Counted from the first letter of the stretch, positions 16,040-22,164 are shown. The stretch is 39,303 nucleotides of DNA from Lachnospiraceae bacterium (GCA_014804785.1 JAAUZD010000032.1:94827-134129), one strand, 5' to 3'. The notes: generated by a model from the sequence alone, not told the origin. Translations and numbers: made by a program.

Positions 16040-16591
16040 TTAAAGGTCCAGACTGGCAAAGTCAATCTGCAAGTCCAGATAGATACCCACCGGAATACGG
16101 TCATGAAACGTGTACGTCTCAACCTCGAAATGCTCCTGCTCCAAATGGTAAACGAAAATGCGTTCTTTGCGAGGATCCACAATCCAGTATTCCCGGACAC
16201 CTGCGTTTGCGTACAGATTCAGCTTGAGAATATAGTCATGGCTTGAATTGCCGGGAGAGACAATCTCAATGATCCAGTCCGGCGCTCCGGTACAGCCACG
16301 GTCTGTAAGTTTGTTCTTGTCACAGATAACGCTTATGTCCGGCTCTACTATGGTTTTCCTGTCCTCCCTCAGCTTGACAGCGAACGGGGCGGGATATACA
16401 CGGCAGGAACCACCCTTTGACTTGATATAATTGTTTATGACTGTGTGTAATTCACTCAGTATGGTCTGATGGATTCTGGAGGGCGCCGCCTGGTTATAGA
16501 TCAGGTTCCCCTCAATCAGCTCCGCCCGGACATCCTCCGGCAAATTGTAATAGTCTGCTTCTGTGTAAAGTTTGGTTTGTGCTAATGGCAT
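16040..16591 (-). CDS. Uma2-family (DUF820) putative endonuclease
   Basis: This 183-residue protein has the PD-(D/E)XK-like fold pattern of the Uma2/DUF820 family: the N-terminal LPEDVRAELIEGNLIY, then VEPDISVICD with the acidic residues, APDWIIEIVSPGNSS with the catalytic Glu, and LKLNLYANAGVREYWIVDP. Substrates are poorly known; the family is expanded in cyanobacteria and mobile elements. It lies 45 bases downstream of the HTH gene on the same strand, so the two form an operon. The ribosome site is AAAAGGGGG ahead of ATG. A defence or DNA-processing role is only inferred. Confidence 0.88.
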   Translation of the reverse strand: MPLAQTKLYTEADYYNLPEDVRAELIEGNLIYNQAAPSRIHQTILSELHTVINNYIKSKGGSCRVYPAPFAVKLREDRKTIVEPDISVICDKNKLTDRGCTGAPDWIIEIVSPGNSSHDYILKLNLYANAGVREYWIVDPRKERIFVYHLEQEHFEVETYTFHDRIPVGIYLDLQIDFASLDL

Positions 16592-16636
16592 AATTAAAAC
16601 CCCCTTTTCCGGTTATTATATAAGTTGAGAAATAGA

Positions 16637-16885
16637 CTATTCTTTGGCACCTGGTAGAGGATTTCTCAAATCTGCGGTTGTGAGAAAGACTTTTTGTGTA
16701 TCGTCCATTTCAAAAGCAAGTTGGCAACCGACAAAATCAGCTATCATTATGAGCTCATCTGCTGAGAAACTACCACGTACAAATTTATTTCTCATAGCCT
16801 GCTCACTGATTCCGAAAAGGCTTGCCAATTCTTTATACTTTTTTCCTCGCATACTGAGTAATCCTTTTATTTTGTCACTAACCAT
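16637..16885 (-). CDS. small XRE-type HTH regulator
   Basis: This 82-residue protein contains a Cro-like HTH (KIKGLLSMRGKKYKELASLF, GISEQAMRNKFVRGSFSADE, LIMIADFVGCQLAFEMDD). ATG 16885 is preferred because GAAGGTG precedes it and a promoter places the transcript start near 16909. A longer frame to 16993 would begin upstream of that promoter. It heads the Uma2 operon and faces the 17191 gene across an intergenic region with repeated boxes, so it is probably the repressor of both promoters. Confidence 0.8.
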   Translation of the reverse strand: MVSDKIKGLLSMRGKKYKELASLFGISEQAMRNKFVRGSFSADELIMIADFVGCQLAFEMDDTQKVFLTTADLRNPLPGAKE

Positions 16886-16915
16886 TGAAGCACCTTCTTT
16901 CGTTTTGATGAATTC

Positions 16916-16944
16916 ATTATACAGCACAAATAAAACTATTGCAA
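16916..16944 (-). promoter_or_regulatory. promoter of the HTH-Uma2 operon
   Basis: On the minus strand TTGCAA (16939-16944) and TATAAT (16916-16921) are 17 bases apart. The -35 overlaps the first of five phased operator boxes. Confidence 0.75.
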
Positions 16945-17022
16945 TCAAAAAAATATAAAATGTAATCAAAAAAGTGTATAAAGTAATTGACAAAGTAATG
17001 AAAAACGTTTATAATGTAATCA
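16940..17022. repeat. five phased operator boxes between divergent promoters
   Basis: Related boxes begin at 16940 (TGCAATCA), 16961 (TGTAATCA), 16982 (AGTAATTG), 16994 (AGTAATGA) and 17015 (TGTAATCA). Steps are 21, 21, 12 and 21 bases, so three of the four steps equal two helical turns. The first covers the leftward -35 and the last starts on the final base of the rightward -10. Confidence 0.6.
16987..17015 (+). promoter_or_regulatory. consensus promoter of the rightward operon
   Basis: Perfect TTGACA (16987-16992) and TATAAT (17010-17015) are 17 bases apart. This should be very strong unless repressed. It probably drives the 17191 gene and perhaps the xis-int genes. Confidence 0.85.
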
Positions 17023-17190
17023 TAAACAAAACAAAAAGCAGTCGAGCGAAGGTGGAGGGGAGTAGGGAAACCGAAAGCAAGAGTACCACATAACAGCGGG
17101 AAACAGGATAAGGGGATAATGAGACGGTCAGAGATACCCAAGATACTTTAAAGCCTGCCGGGGCTTGGCTGAATGAGAGGAGATTACATC
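17023..17190 (+). ncRNA. long purine-rich leader, possibly structured
   Basis: About 165 bases separate the predicted transcript start from the next start codon, and no open frame with a ribosome site is visible in them. The stretch is rich in G and A. It ends with a small hairpin AAGCC/GGCTT around TGCCGG just before the ribosome site. I cannot match it to a known riboswitch. It may be a leader RNA or an independent small RNA. Confidence 0.35.
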
Positions 17191-17466
17191 ATGACAGAGA
17201 GACAGATTGAAAACAGAATTAAAAAGCTACAGGCCATTGAAGCACAACAAAAAGTGCTTGAGGAACAGGCTGAGGCACTGAAAGCAGAGATTAAAGCTGA
17301 TATGGAAAGCAAAGGTCTGGACGAGCTGGAAACAAAGAATTTCATCATCCGTTGGAAGGAGATTATCAGTAATCGCCTGGATGGAAAAGCATTAAAAGCA
17401 GCTCTTCCAGAGATTTACAATCAGTATTGTAGGGTCAGCGCAAGCCGCCGTTTTACAGTAGCATAA
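17191..17466 (+). CDS. coiled-coil mobile-element protein
   Basis: This 91-residue protein begins with a long coiled coil (QIENRIKKLQAIEAQQKVLE, then EEQAEALKAEIKADMESKG). It ends with a conserved-looking motif (FIIRWKEIISNRLDGKALKA, LPEIYNQYCRVSASRRF). Proteins like this are common in Clostridial prophages and integrative elements; the pattern recalls a short Gp157-like family, with function uncertain. ATG 17191 follows AGAGGAG; an ATG at 17173 lies upstream of that site. A degenerate copy of its C-terminus occurs at 24716-24838. Confidence 0.75.
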   Translation: MTERQIENRIKKLQAIEAQQKVLEEQAEALKAEIKADMESKGLDELETKNFIIRWKEIISNRLDGKALKAALPEIYNQYCRVSASRRFTVA

Positions 17467-17598
17467 AAAATGCCTTGTCAGAGGTCGCAACTCTGGCAGG
17501 GGCGATACCTACAAAACCATAGCATCGGCAGCAGGTATATTTATTTTATTAAAAAAATACTCCTGCTGCAATCAATAATTTCGTAAAGGAGTATTTTT
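17467..17598 (+). promoter_or_regulatory. possible RNA switch over the next ribosome site
   Basis: Three helices are visible. CTTGTCAGAG pairs with CTCTGGCAGG. GCAGCAGG (17528-17535) pairs with CCTGCTGC (17562-17569). AAAAATACTCCT (17553-17564) pairs perfectly with AGGAGTATTTTT (17587-17598). The last two share bases 17562-17564 and exclude each other. The third helix hides the AAAGGAG ribosome site of the 17602 gene and also looks like a terminator. Confidence 0.5.
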
Positions 17599-17601
17599 AT
17601 C

Positions 17602-17862
17602 ATGGAGATCATTGAAACGATATTTGAAAACTACAAAGCAAGCTATAATGAGGAGACGCCGCAGAATGAGGAGCAGATAGTAGGATTTGAAGCATTTAAC
17701 AGAATTCTTGAAAAACTGTTTCCAAGTGACTCCAGCGAAAATTATCAGAAACAGCATCAGATTTTTGATAGTACGGTGAGCTACGCAAGAGCATCTGAAA
17801 AGGCGGGTTTTGTGGTAGGTTTTAAAATGGCCATGAATATAATGCGTGAATGCCGAGAATAA
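17602..17862 (+). CDS. small helical element protein (possibly DUF6809-like)
   Basis: This 86-residue soluble, mostly helical, acidic protein ends in a conserved-looking SEKAGFVVGFKMAMNIMREC segment. It resembles small proteins near integrases in Lachnospiraceae elements (perhaps DUF6809), with function unknown. Its AAAGGAG site lies 10 bases before ATG and inside a perfect 12-bp RNA stem, so translation may be controlled by RNA folding. Confidence 0.65.
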   Translation: MEIIETIFENYKASYNEETPQNEEQIVGFEAFNRILEKLFPSDSSENYQKQHQIFDSTVSYARASEKAGFVVGFKMAMNIMRECRE

Positions 17863-17916
17863 CAATATAAAGGGCAGTGGTGGGGGCCTGCTGCTCTTTT
17901 TAAGAAAGGAGCAGCC

Positions 17917-18204
17917 GTGGAAGATAAGAAAGTATATGTTGAAATACCAGAGTTTACTGGCGAGAATGTTCCGGTTGCAGTAGCCGCTAGGGTAATGCGC
18001 AAGGATAAACAGTTTGTGAGGCAGGGAATCATACAAGGTTTGCTGGATTTTGGCATTGCATTCAAAAAGGAAGGGTGCGATCAGTACGACTACTACATAT
18101 CTCCGCTGAAATTTTGGAAAGAAACAGGATATATTTATAAAGGTGAAAGCGTAGAACAGGAGGAACGGTATGGCGGAACGAAGAAAGGATGTAAAAGGAC
18201 GTAA
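17917..18204 (+). CDS. excisionase-like protein next to integrase
   Basis: This 95-residue protein starts at GTG 17917 after AAAGGAG. It carries VPVAVAARVMRKDKQFVRQG followed by IIQGLLDFGIAFKKEG and QYDYYISPLKFWKETGYIYK. That is the pattern of small proteins encoded just upstream of tyrosine integrases in Clostridial prophages and likely to act as directionality factors. It overlaps the integrase start by 35 bases, which implies translational coupling. Confidence 0.7.
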   Translation: MEDKKVYVEIPEFTGENVPVAVAARVMRKDKQFVRQGIIQGLLDFGIAFKKEGCDQYDYYISPLKFWKETGYIYKGESVEQEERYGGTKKGCKRT

Positions 18205-19438
18205 TTTAAAAGATGGTGAAGACCAGATGCCAGATGGCCGGTACAGGTTCCGTTACATTGATAAAAACGGTCAGCGGCAGGCGGTCTATAGTTGGTGCCT
18301 TGTTCCTACGGATAAGGTGCCGACAGGAAAACGTAATGGCTTGAGCTTGCGTGAGAAAGAAGCAGAGATACAAAAGGATAGCCAAGACGGAATAGATGGA
18401 AGGAAAGCCGATAAAATAACACTGAATGATATGTTTAACTTATACATGGCCGGGAAACATGAATTGAAGCAGTCAACCAAGACGAACTACAATTATATGT
18501 ATACAAATTATGTTTCTGAAAGTCTGGGATTGAAGAAAATCAGAAGCATAAAGTATTCAGACATAAAGGCGTTTTATAATTTCTTAATCCGTGAAAAGGG
18601 CTTTAAGCCCAACAGCATGGAGATTATAAACACTATTCTACACCCAACGTTTACGCTTGCTGTCCGTGATGGCTACATCAGAACCAATCCGACAGATGGA
18701 GCGATGGCAGAGATTAAAAAAAGCCATAACTGGGAGAAGCCGAAACGCCATGCCCTGACAATTGAGGAGCAGGAAGCTTTTATAAATTATATAGCAGGGT
18801 CAGACATATACCGCCACTGGTTGCCGTTGTTTACTGTATTCCTGGGAACCGGTTGTCGTGTGGGTGAGATTATCGGGCTACGCTGGAAAGATTGTGATTT
18901 TGAGGGCCAGACAATCAGCATAAATCATAATTTAGTATATAGGCAGCAGGACAGTGGGAAATGCGAAATGCACATAACAACGCCAAAGACTAGCGCCGGA
19001 TGCCGCACCGTTCCTATGCTGGCAGAAGTAAGAGCGGCTTTATTGCAGGAGAGAAAGCGACAGATGAAAGAAGGCAGCAGCACGGCAGAAATTGACGGCT
19101 ACACCGGTTTTGTATTTACAAACCGTTTCGGATATGTACATAATCCGCAGACTATAAACCGGGCAATAGAGCGCATATATACCGCTTGCAATGAGGAAGA
19201 AAAGGCAAAGGCTGAGAAGGAACACAGAAAGCCGGTTCTGATCCGTCATTTTTCCGTTCATAATCTCCGGCATACATTTTGTACCCGGTTTTGTGAGAAT
19301 GAAACAAATATAAAGGTTATACAGGATATCATGGGGCATAGTGACATAAGCACCACAATGAACATTTACGCAGAAGCTACGGAGAGTAAGAAAAAAGAGT
19401 CTTTCGATAACCTAGAAGGCAAAATAAAAATTTCATAG
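18170..19438 (+). CDS. tyrosine recombinase / integrase (Tn916 type)
   Basis: This enzyme inserts and excises the element at the lysS 3' end. It is 422 residues long. An N-terminal arm-binding domain (about 10-60, MPDGRYRFRYIDKNGQRQAV) resembles that of Tn916 Int. A core-binding SAM-like domain (about 85-180) and the catalytic domain follow. The full catalytic set is visible: R230 (GTGCRVGE), K273 (TPKTSAGCR), H364-x-x-R367 (HNLRHTF), H390 (MGHSDIS) and Y400 (MNIYAE). The start follows AGGAGGAACGGT. It is intact and probably active. It faces attR about 380 bases downstream. Confidence 0.95.
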   Translation: MAERRKDVKGRNLKDGEDQMPDGRYRFRYIDKNGQRQAVYSWCLVPTDKVPTGKRNGLSLREKEAEIQKDSQDGIDGRKADKITLNDMFNLYMAGKHELKQSTKTNYNYMYTNYVSESLGLKKIRSIKYSDIKAFYNFLIREKGFKPNSMEIINTILHPTFTLAVRDGYIRTNPTDGAMAEIKKSHNWEKPKRHALTIEEQEAFINYIAGSDIYRHWLPLFTVFLGTGCRVGEIIGLRWKDCDFEGQTISINHNLVYRQQDSGKCEMHITTPKTSAGCRTVPMLAEVRAALLQERKRQMKEGSSTAEIDGYTGFVFTNRFGYVHNPQTINRAIERIYTACNEEEKAKAEKEHRKPVLIRHFSVHNLRHTFCTRFCENETNIKVIQDIMGHSDISTTMNIYAEATESKKKESFDNLEGKIKIS

Positions 19439-19453
19439 TGGGGAGGTTGCACA

Positions 19454-19849
19454 ATGGATCATGTTATAGATTTTATCCTGAATTATATGGATTTTGATAA
19501 AGAGGACTTTATAAACGAATGGAGAAGCGGAACATATAGGAAAATGAGCGATTGCCCTACATATTCATATGTGAAAGCCTATTGTGATGCTATAATGGTA
19601 CTCAATCGGCTGGATGGAAGATACAGCGGCATCATTCATAGCAGATATTTAACCAGAAACCCCGGAGAAATCCGGGGTTATTTTAACCCATTATTTAACC
19701 CATTTCAAAAAGACAAGACAAAATTAGACGGAAGAAAGAAAAGTATTTTTTACCTGAAAAGCCTTGAAACATGGACATCAGAACACGAGACGAGAACAGA
19801 CAAAAACTGTGCTAAACTAATCCCGACGATGAAGACCTTGGATAAATAA
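19454..19849 (+). CDS. hypothetical protein whose frame runs into attR
   Basis: A strong GGGGAGG site precedes ATG 19454, and the first 75 residues (MDHVIDFILNYMDFDKEDFI, YSYVKAYCDAIMVLNRLDG) look like a real small acidic protein. The frame then runs through a terminator hairpin, the right arm repeats and the attachment site, ending with IPTMKTLDK, which mimics the LysRS C-terminus. The second half is therefore probably not selected as protein. I do not recognise a family. It may be a short protein whose length is accidental. Confidence 0.45.
   Translation: MDHVIDFILNYMDFDKEDFINEWRSGTYRKMSDCPTYSYVKAYCDAIMVLNRLDGRYSGIIHSRYLTRNPGEIRGYFNPLFNPFQKDKTKLDGRKKSIFYLKSLETWTSEHETRTDKNCAKLIPTMKTLDK
19658..19679 (+). 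terminator. hairpin with GAAA tetraloop below integrase
   Basis: AACCCCGGA pairs perfectly with TCCGGGGTT around GAAA, followed by ATTTTAA. It is very stable, with a short T-run. It probably ends the xis-int transcript despite lying inside an open frame. Confidence 0.65.
19681..19707 (+). repeat. right arm-type direct repeats
   Basis: TTTTAACCCA at 19681 and ATTTAACCCA at 19693 are followed by TTTCA, matching the left pair at 12664-12689. They lie inside the element, 114 bases before attR. Confidence 0.6.
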
Positions 19850-19852
19850 AAT
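19821..19852 (+). other. attR: right attachment site, lysS 3'-end remnant
   Basis: This is a 32-base copy of the lysS end with five substitutions relative to attL, still coding PTMKTLDK-stop. Together with attL it defines the element ends. The divergence suggests that the element and host copies came from different strains or species. Confidence 0.8.
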
Positions 19853-19888
19853 CAGTGTTTGCAAGGGTTTCAGAGAGCGGAAGACGAA

Positions 19889-19909
19889 ATTTACGACCGA
19901 TTTACGACC
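19889..19909 (+). repeat. second pair of arm-like repeats outside attR
   Basis: ATTTACGACC occurs at 19889 and 19900, an 11-base period, 37 bases after attR. The layout mirrors the left end of the element (core, about 48 bases, then two 11-base-period repeats), but with a different sequence. Confidence 0.45.
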
Positions 19910-19945
19910 AAATGAAAGAGAACACGTTCAAAGAAAGTAAAAAAG

Positions 19946-19993
19946 AATGCGACAAAGGATAGAAGTTAAATCAATCCTTTTGTCGCATTTTTT
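19946..19993. terminator. bidirectional terminator below the XRE gene
   Basis: AATGCGACAAAGGAT pairs with ATCCTTTTGTCGCATT (one bulged T). T-runs lie on both strands' exits. It ends the leftward XRE transcript. Confidence 0.75.
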
Positions 19994-20216
19994 ATCTTTT
20001 GTGTGGTGGAGTTGTATCATTGGTTAAACCGCCAATATAATCTAATGAAACATCGTAAAATTTGGCAAGCGTAACTGCTAATTCAAATGGTATTTCTCTT
20101 TTTCCGGTTTCATAATTATGATAAGTTGTTCGTTGCATATGAAGAATATCTGCAAGTTTTCTTATTGATAAATCTTTATCTTCTCGTAAGTCTCTCAATC
20201 GCGGATAATATCCCAT
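19992..20216 (-). CDS. small XRE-family repressor
   Basis: This 74-residue single-domain Cro/CI-type HTH (PRLRDLREDKDLSIRKLADI, LHMQRTTYHNYETGKREIPF, LAKFYDVSLDYIGGL) is the usual length for this group. ATG 20216 is chosen because AGGTG is suitably placed and MGYYPRLRDLRE is the common family start. Upstream in-frame GTG and ATG codons are possible. It is divergent from the LysM gene, with two operator-like dyads between them, so it probably represses that gene and itself. Confidence 0.88.
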   Translation of the reverse strand: MGYYPRLRDLREDKDLSIRKLADILHMQRTTYHNYETGKREIPFELAVTLAKFYDVSLDYIGGLTNDTTPPHKR

Positions 20217-20240
20217 AAACATCACCTATATCCCTTTTCC

Positions 20241-20269
20241 TTGACAGTGTACAACAAATGATGTACAAT
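20241..20269 (+). promoter_or_regulatory. promoter of the LysM gene
   Basis: Perfect TTGACA (20241-20246) and TACAAT (20264-20269) are 17 bases apart. The first operator dyad fills the spacer and most of the -10. Confidence 0.75.
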
Positions 20270-20299
20270 TATTTATATTGTCCAACATATGACGGACAA
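20248..20299. repeat. two 21-bp operator dyads
   Basis: Copies at 20248-20268 and 20279-20299 share the pattern TGT-CAACA-ATGA-ACAA and are 31 bases apart (three helical turns). Each has dyad symmetry: TGTACA/TGTACA in the first, TTGTCC/GGACAA just spanning the second. They are the likely sites of the adjacent XRE protein. Confidence 0.6.
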
Positions 20300-20334
20300 G
20301 CAAAAAAGAACCTAAAACTCAAGGAGGAAAAGAA

Positions 20335-20997
20335 ATGAACAAGAAACGATTAAAAATGCTTGTAGTAATTGGTGCTATGGTTAGTGTACTATCAACAGGC
20401 ATGGTGGCTTTTGCCGCAGAAGAATACACCGTACAAAAAGGTGATTATCTCAAGAAAATTGCAAAACAGGTTTATGGAGATGAAGAAAAATGGGAAACCA
20501 TTTATGAAGCCAACAATGCTTCTATTAAAAATCCCAATCTGATTTATGAAGGGCAAATATTTATTCTTCCAGACGCAGAAAATGTTGCAACTGCTCCCAT
20601 CACAGAAGTTCCTGTAACTGATGAAACGCCCATTTCCACAGAAGCACCTACCATAACCGAAACATCCATTAATACAACTATGTCACTGGAAGAAGCAATG
20701 GAGGTTTGGAACAGCTTTTGGAATGATCCGAACCAGTGTTTAGCATACTTTGATGATGCTACTCTTTCTTTTTTTGATAAAAACAATGACCAAACAATCA
20801 ATCAAGAAGAACATGATGCGTTAATGCGTTGGGTTATCTATGCAAATGATACAAATACCGACAATAATACCGCTGATATGCCTTTAGATGATGCTGAAAC
20901 AATCGCTATGGCGACTAAACTAAAAGAAGGAAAGCTTATTGTTCCTGACAAATTATTTAATGTAGACTATGCATCAGGTCTTTGGATTAAATATTAA
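20335..20997 (+). CDS. secreted LysM protein with an EF-hand-like loop
   Basis: This 220-residue protein has a signal peptide (MLVVIGAMVSVLSTGMVAFA; cleavage near 27-28). A LysM domain follows (about 30-79: YTVQKGDYLKKIAKQVYGD, NPNLIYEGQIFILP), expected to bind peptidoglycan. Then come a Thr/Pro/Glu linker (about 82-115) and a C-terminal domain of unknown family. That domain contains D148-K-N-N-D-Q-T-I-N-Q-E-E159, which fits the 12-residue EF-hand/dockerin calcium loop. The ribosome site is CAAGGAGG. Control by the divergent XRE repressor is inferred from the promoter dyads. The role is unknown. Confidence 0.8.
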   Translation: MNKKRLKMLVVIGAMVSVLSTGMVAFAAEEYTVQKGDYLKKIAKQVYGDEEKWETIYEANNASIKNPNLIYEGQIFILPDAENVATAPITEVPVTDETPISTEAPTITETSINTTMSLEEAMEVWNSFWNDPNQCLAYFDDATLSFFDKNNDQTINQEEHDALMRWVIYANDTNTDNNTADMPLDDAETIAMATKLKEGKLIVPDKLFNVDYASGLWIKY

Positions 20998-21022
20998 TGT
21001 GGAGTAGTTATACAGAATCTTA

Positions 21023-21066
21023 AAGGAGGGGCGTCTATTTTCTGAAATAGCTGTCCTTCCTTATTT
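21023..21066 (+). terminator. long hairpin between the LysM and lipoprotein genes
   Basis: Bases 21023-21040 pair with 21045-21062 with one mismatch and a few G.T pairs, closing on TCTG. ATTTAAT follows. It may terminate or attenuate transcription into the lipoprotein gene. Confidence 0.6.
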
Positions 21067-21086
21067 AATACTAAGGAGAGATTAAG

Positions 21087-21992
21087 ATGAATTACAAAAA
21101 ATGGTTATATGGAATTGGAACACTCACGATATGCTGTATACTTACAGGGTGTCACATGAATCACGAATGGCAAGAAGCCACCTGTACGATGCCAAAAACA
21201 TGTAGTGTGGGAGGAGAAACAGAGGGGGAAGCTTTAGGACATACATGGGTAGAAGCTTCTTGTGCAGAACCAAAACATTGCAGTGTATGTGGGGAAACAG
21301 AGGGGGAAGCTTTAGAGCATACATGGGTAGAAGCTTCTTGTGCAGAACCAAAGCATTGTAGTGTATGTGGAAAAACAGAAGGAAATTCCTTAGAGCACAC
21401 TTTGACTGAAGCAAATTATCAACAGCCAGCTATTTGTGAAGTCTGTGGAGAGACTGTCGGTGAGCAGTTAGAATCTTATTTTGAAAAGAATAATTTGTCC
21501 TGTACTATGCAACTAGATTCTTCTCGAGATTTGACCCTTCCATGTCGCGATAATCCCAATTACACAACTACCGGCAAAATTACGTTTTCCGACTATGATA
21601 TTTTTACATCTGATGACGCTCATGAAGCATTGGAAGGGTATGAATGGAGAGCTTTGACAGGAACTATTATTTTTAACGATGAAAACTATCGTCGGTATGG
21701 ATGGCGTAATCTACAACTAGCCATGGAGGATTATTACAAAGAACTTGATGATGATATTAGTGATTTTTTTACAGTTAATTTCAATGGAACTGATTTCACA
21801 GAATGTACCTTTGATGTTGAATATTTACAACAAGATTCGAATGATGAAGAAGAAATCGTAGTAGATCGTATATTTTTCCGTGTTCCAATTGGTTATGATG
21901 GTATAGTGTATTACGTTTATGATAGTTCGAGAGACTATGCAAATGGGACTGCATTGAAAGATACGAATACAGCATCTTTCCGATTAAACTGA
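21087..21992 (+). CDS. lipoprotein with four 26-residue Cys-rich repeats
   Basis: This 301-residue protein has a lipobox (ICCILTGC, lipidated Cys 22). Residues 26-129 form four tandem 26-residue units of the form HTWVEASCAEPKHCSVCGET plus EGEALE. Each carries a C-x6-C-x2-C-like set that could bind metal or form disulfides. The rest (about 130-301) is a soluble domain (GKITFSDYDIFTSDDAHEAL, WRALTGTIIFNDENYRRYGW) unknown to me. Such repeats are common in surface lipoproteins of gut Clostridia. The ribosome site is AAGGAGAG. It lies downstream of the LysM gene and may share its control. Confidence 0.8.
   Translation: MNYKKWLYGIGTLTICCILTGCHMNHEWQEATCTMPKTCSVGGETEGEALGHTWVEASCAEPKHCSVCGETEGEALEHTWVEASCAEPKHCSVCGKTEGNSLEHTLTEANYQQPAICEVCGETVGEQLESYFEKNNLSCTMQLDSSRDLTLPCRDNPNYTTTGKITFSDYDIFTSDDAHEALEGYEWRALTGTIIFNDENYRRYGWRNLQLAMEDYYKELDDDISDFFTVNFNGTDFTECTFDVEYLQQDSNDEEEIVVDRIFFRVPIGYDGIVYYVYDSSRDYANGTALKDTNTASFRLN
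21162..21473 (+). repeat. four tandem 78-bp coding repeats
   Basis: The middle two units are nearly identical in DNA, for example ATACATGGGTAGAAGC at 21241 and 21319. The outer two are diverged. Recent duplication of the inner unit is the simplest reading. Confidence 0.8.
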
Positions 21993-22125
21993 AAAAATAT
22001 TTTCTAATATTATTCTTCCAAATAACATATTGAAGATTTAATCAATACCTATGTCATATTTGTAGAAAAATTAAAGGGTACTGACCAATATCAAAAACTT
22101 CAAGGTCGCATAATAAAAAATAATC

Positions 22126-22164
22126 AAGGGATATTCTAAAATAGTGAATTGGAATATCCCTTTT
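22126..22164 (+). terminator. intrinsic terminator after the lipoprotein region
   Basis: AAGGGATATTC pairs perfectly with GAATATCCCTT (11 bp) around a 15-base loop, ending in TTTT. Confidence 0.8.

Larger units (their letters stand above)
12585..19852. mobile_element. integrative element of about 7.2 kb in lysS (satellite- or mini-ICE-like)
   Basis: The element is bounded by duplicated lysS 3'-end sequence and carries a Tn916-type integrase next to its right end. Arm-type direct repeats lie inside both ends. Cargo includes an XRE repressor, a Xis-like protein, a possible replication initiator with iteron-like repeats, a terminase-small-subunit-like protein, an HTH-Uma2 operon and several small proteins. 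No virion structural gene, large terminase, relaxase or type IV secretion gene is visible. That composition resembles phage satellites or a decayed prophage/IME. Element identity is well supported; the satellite label is inference. Confidence 0.8.

Noticed and set aside
21162-21473. Tandem repeats considered as a CRISPR-like array
   Set aside because: The 78-bp units are in frame, encode a repeated protein motif and have no spacers.
22039-22140. Plus-strand frame reading DLINTYVIFVEKLKGTDQYQ and onward to a stop
   Set aside because: It looks protein-like and may be a gene tail, but it has no start and matches nothing I recognise, so it is not annotated.
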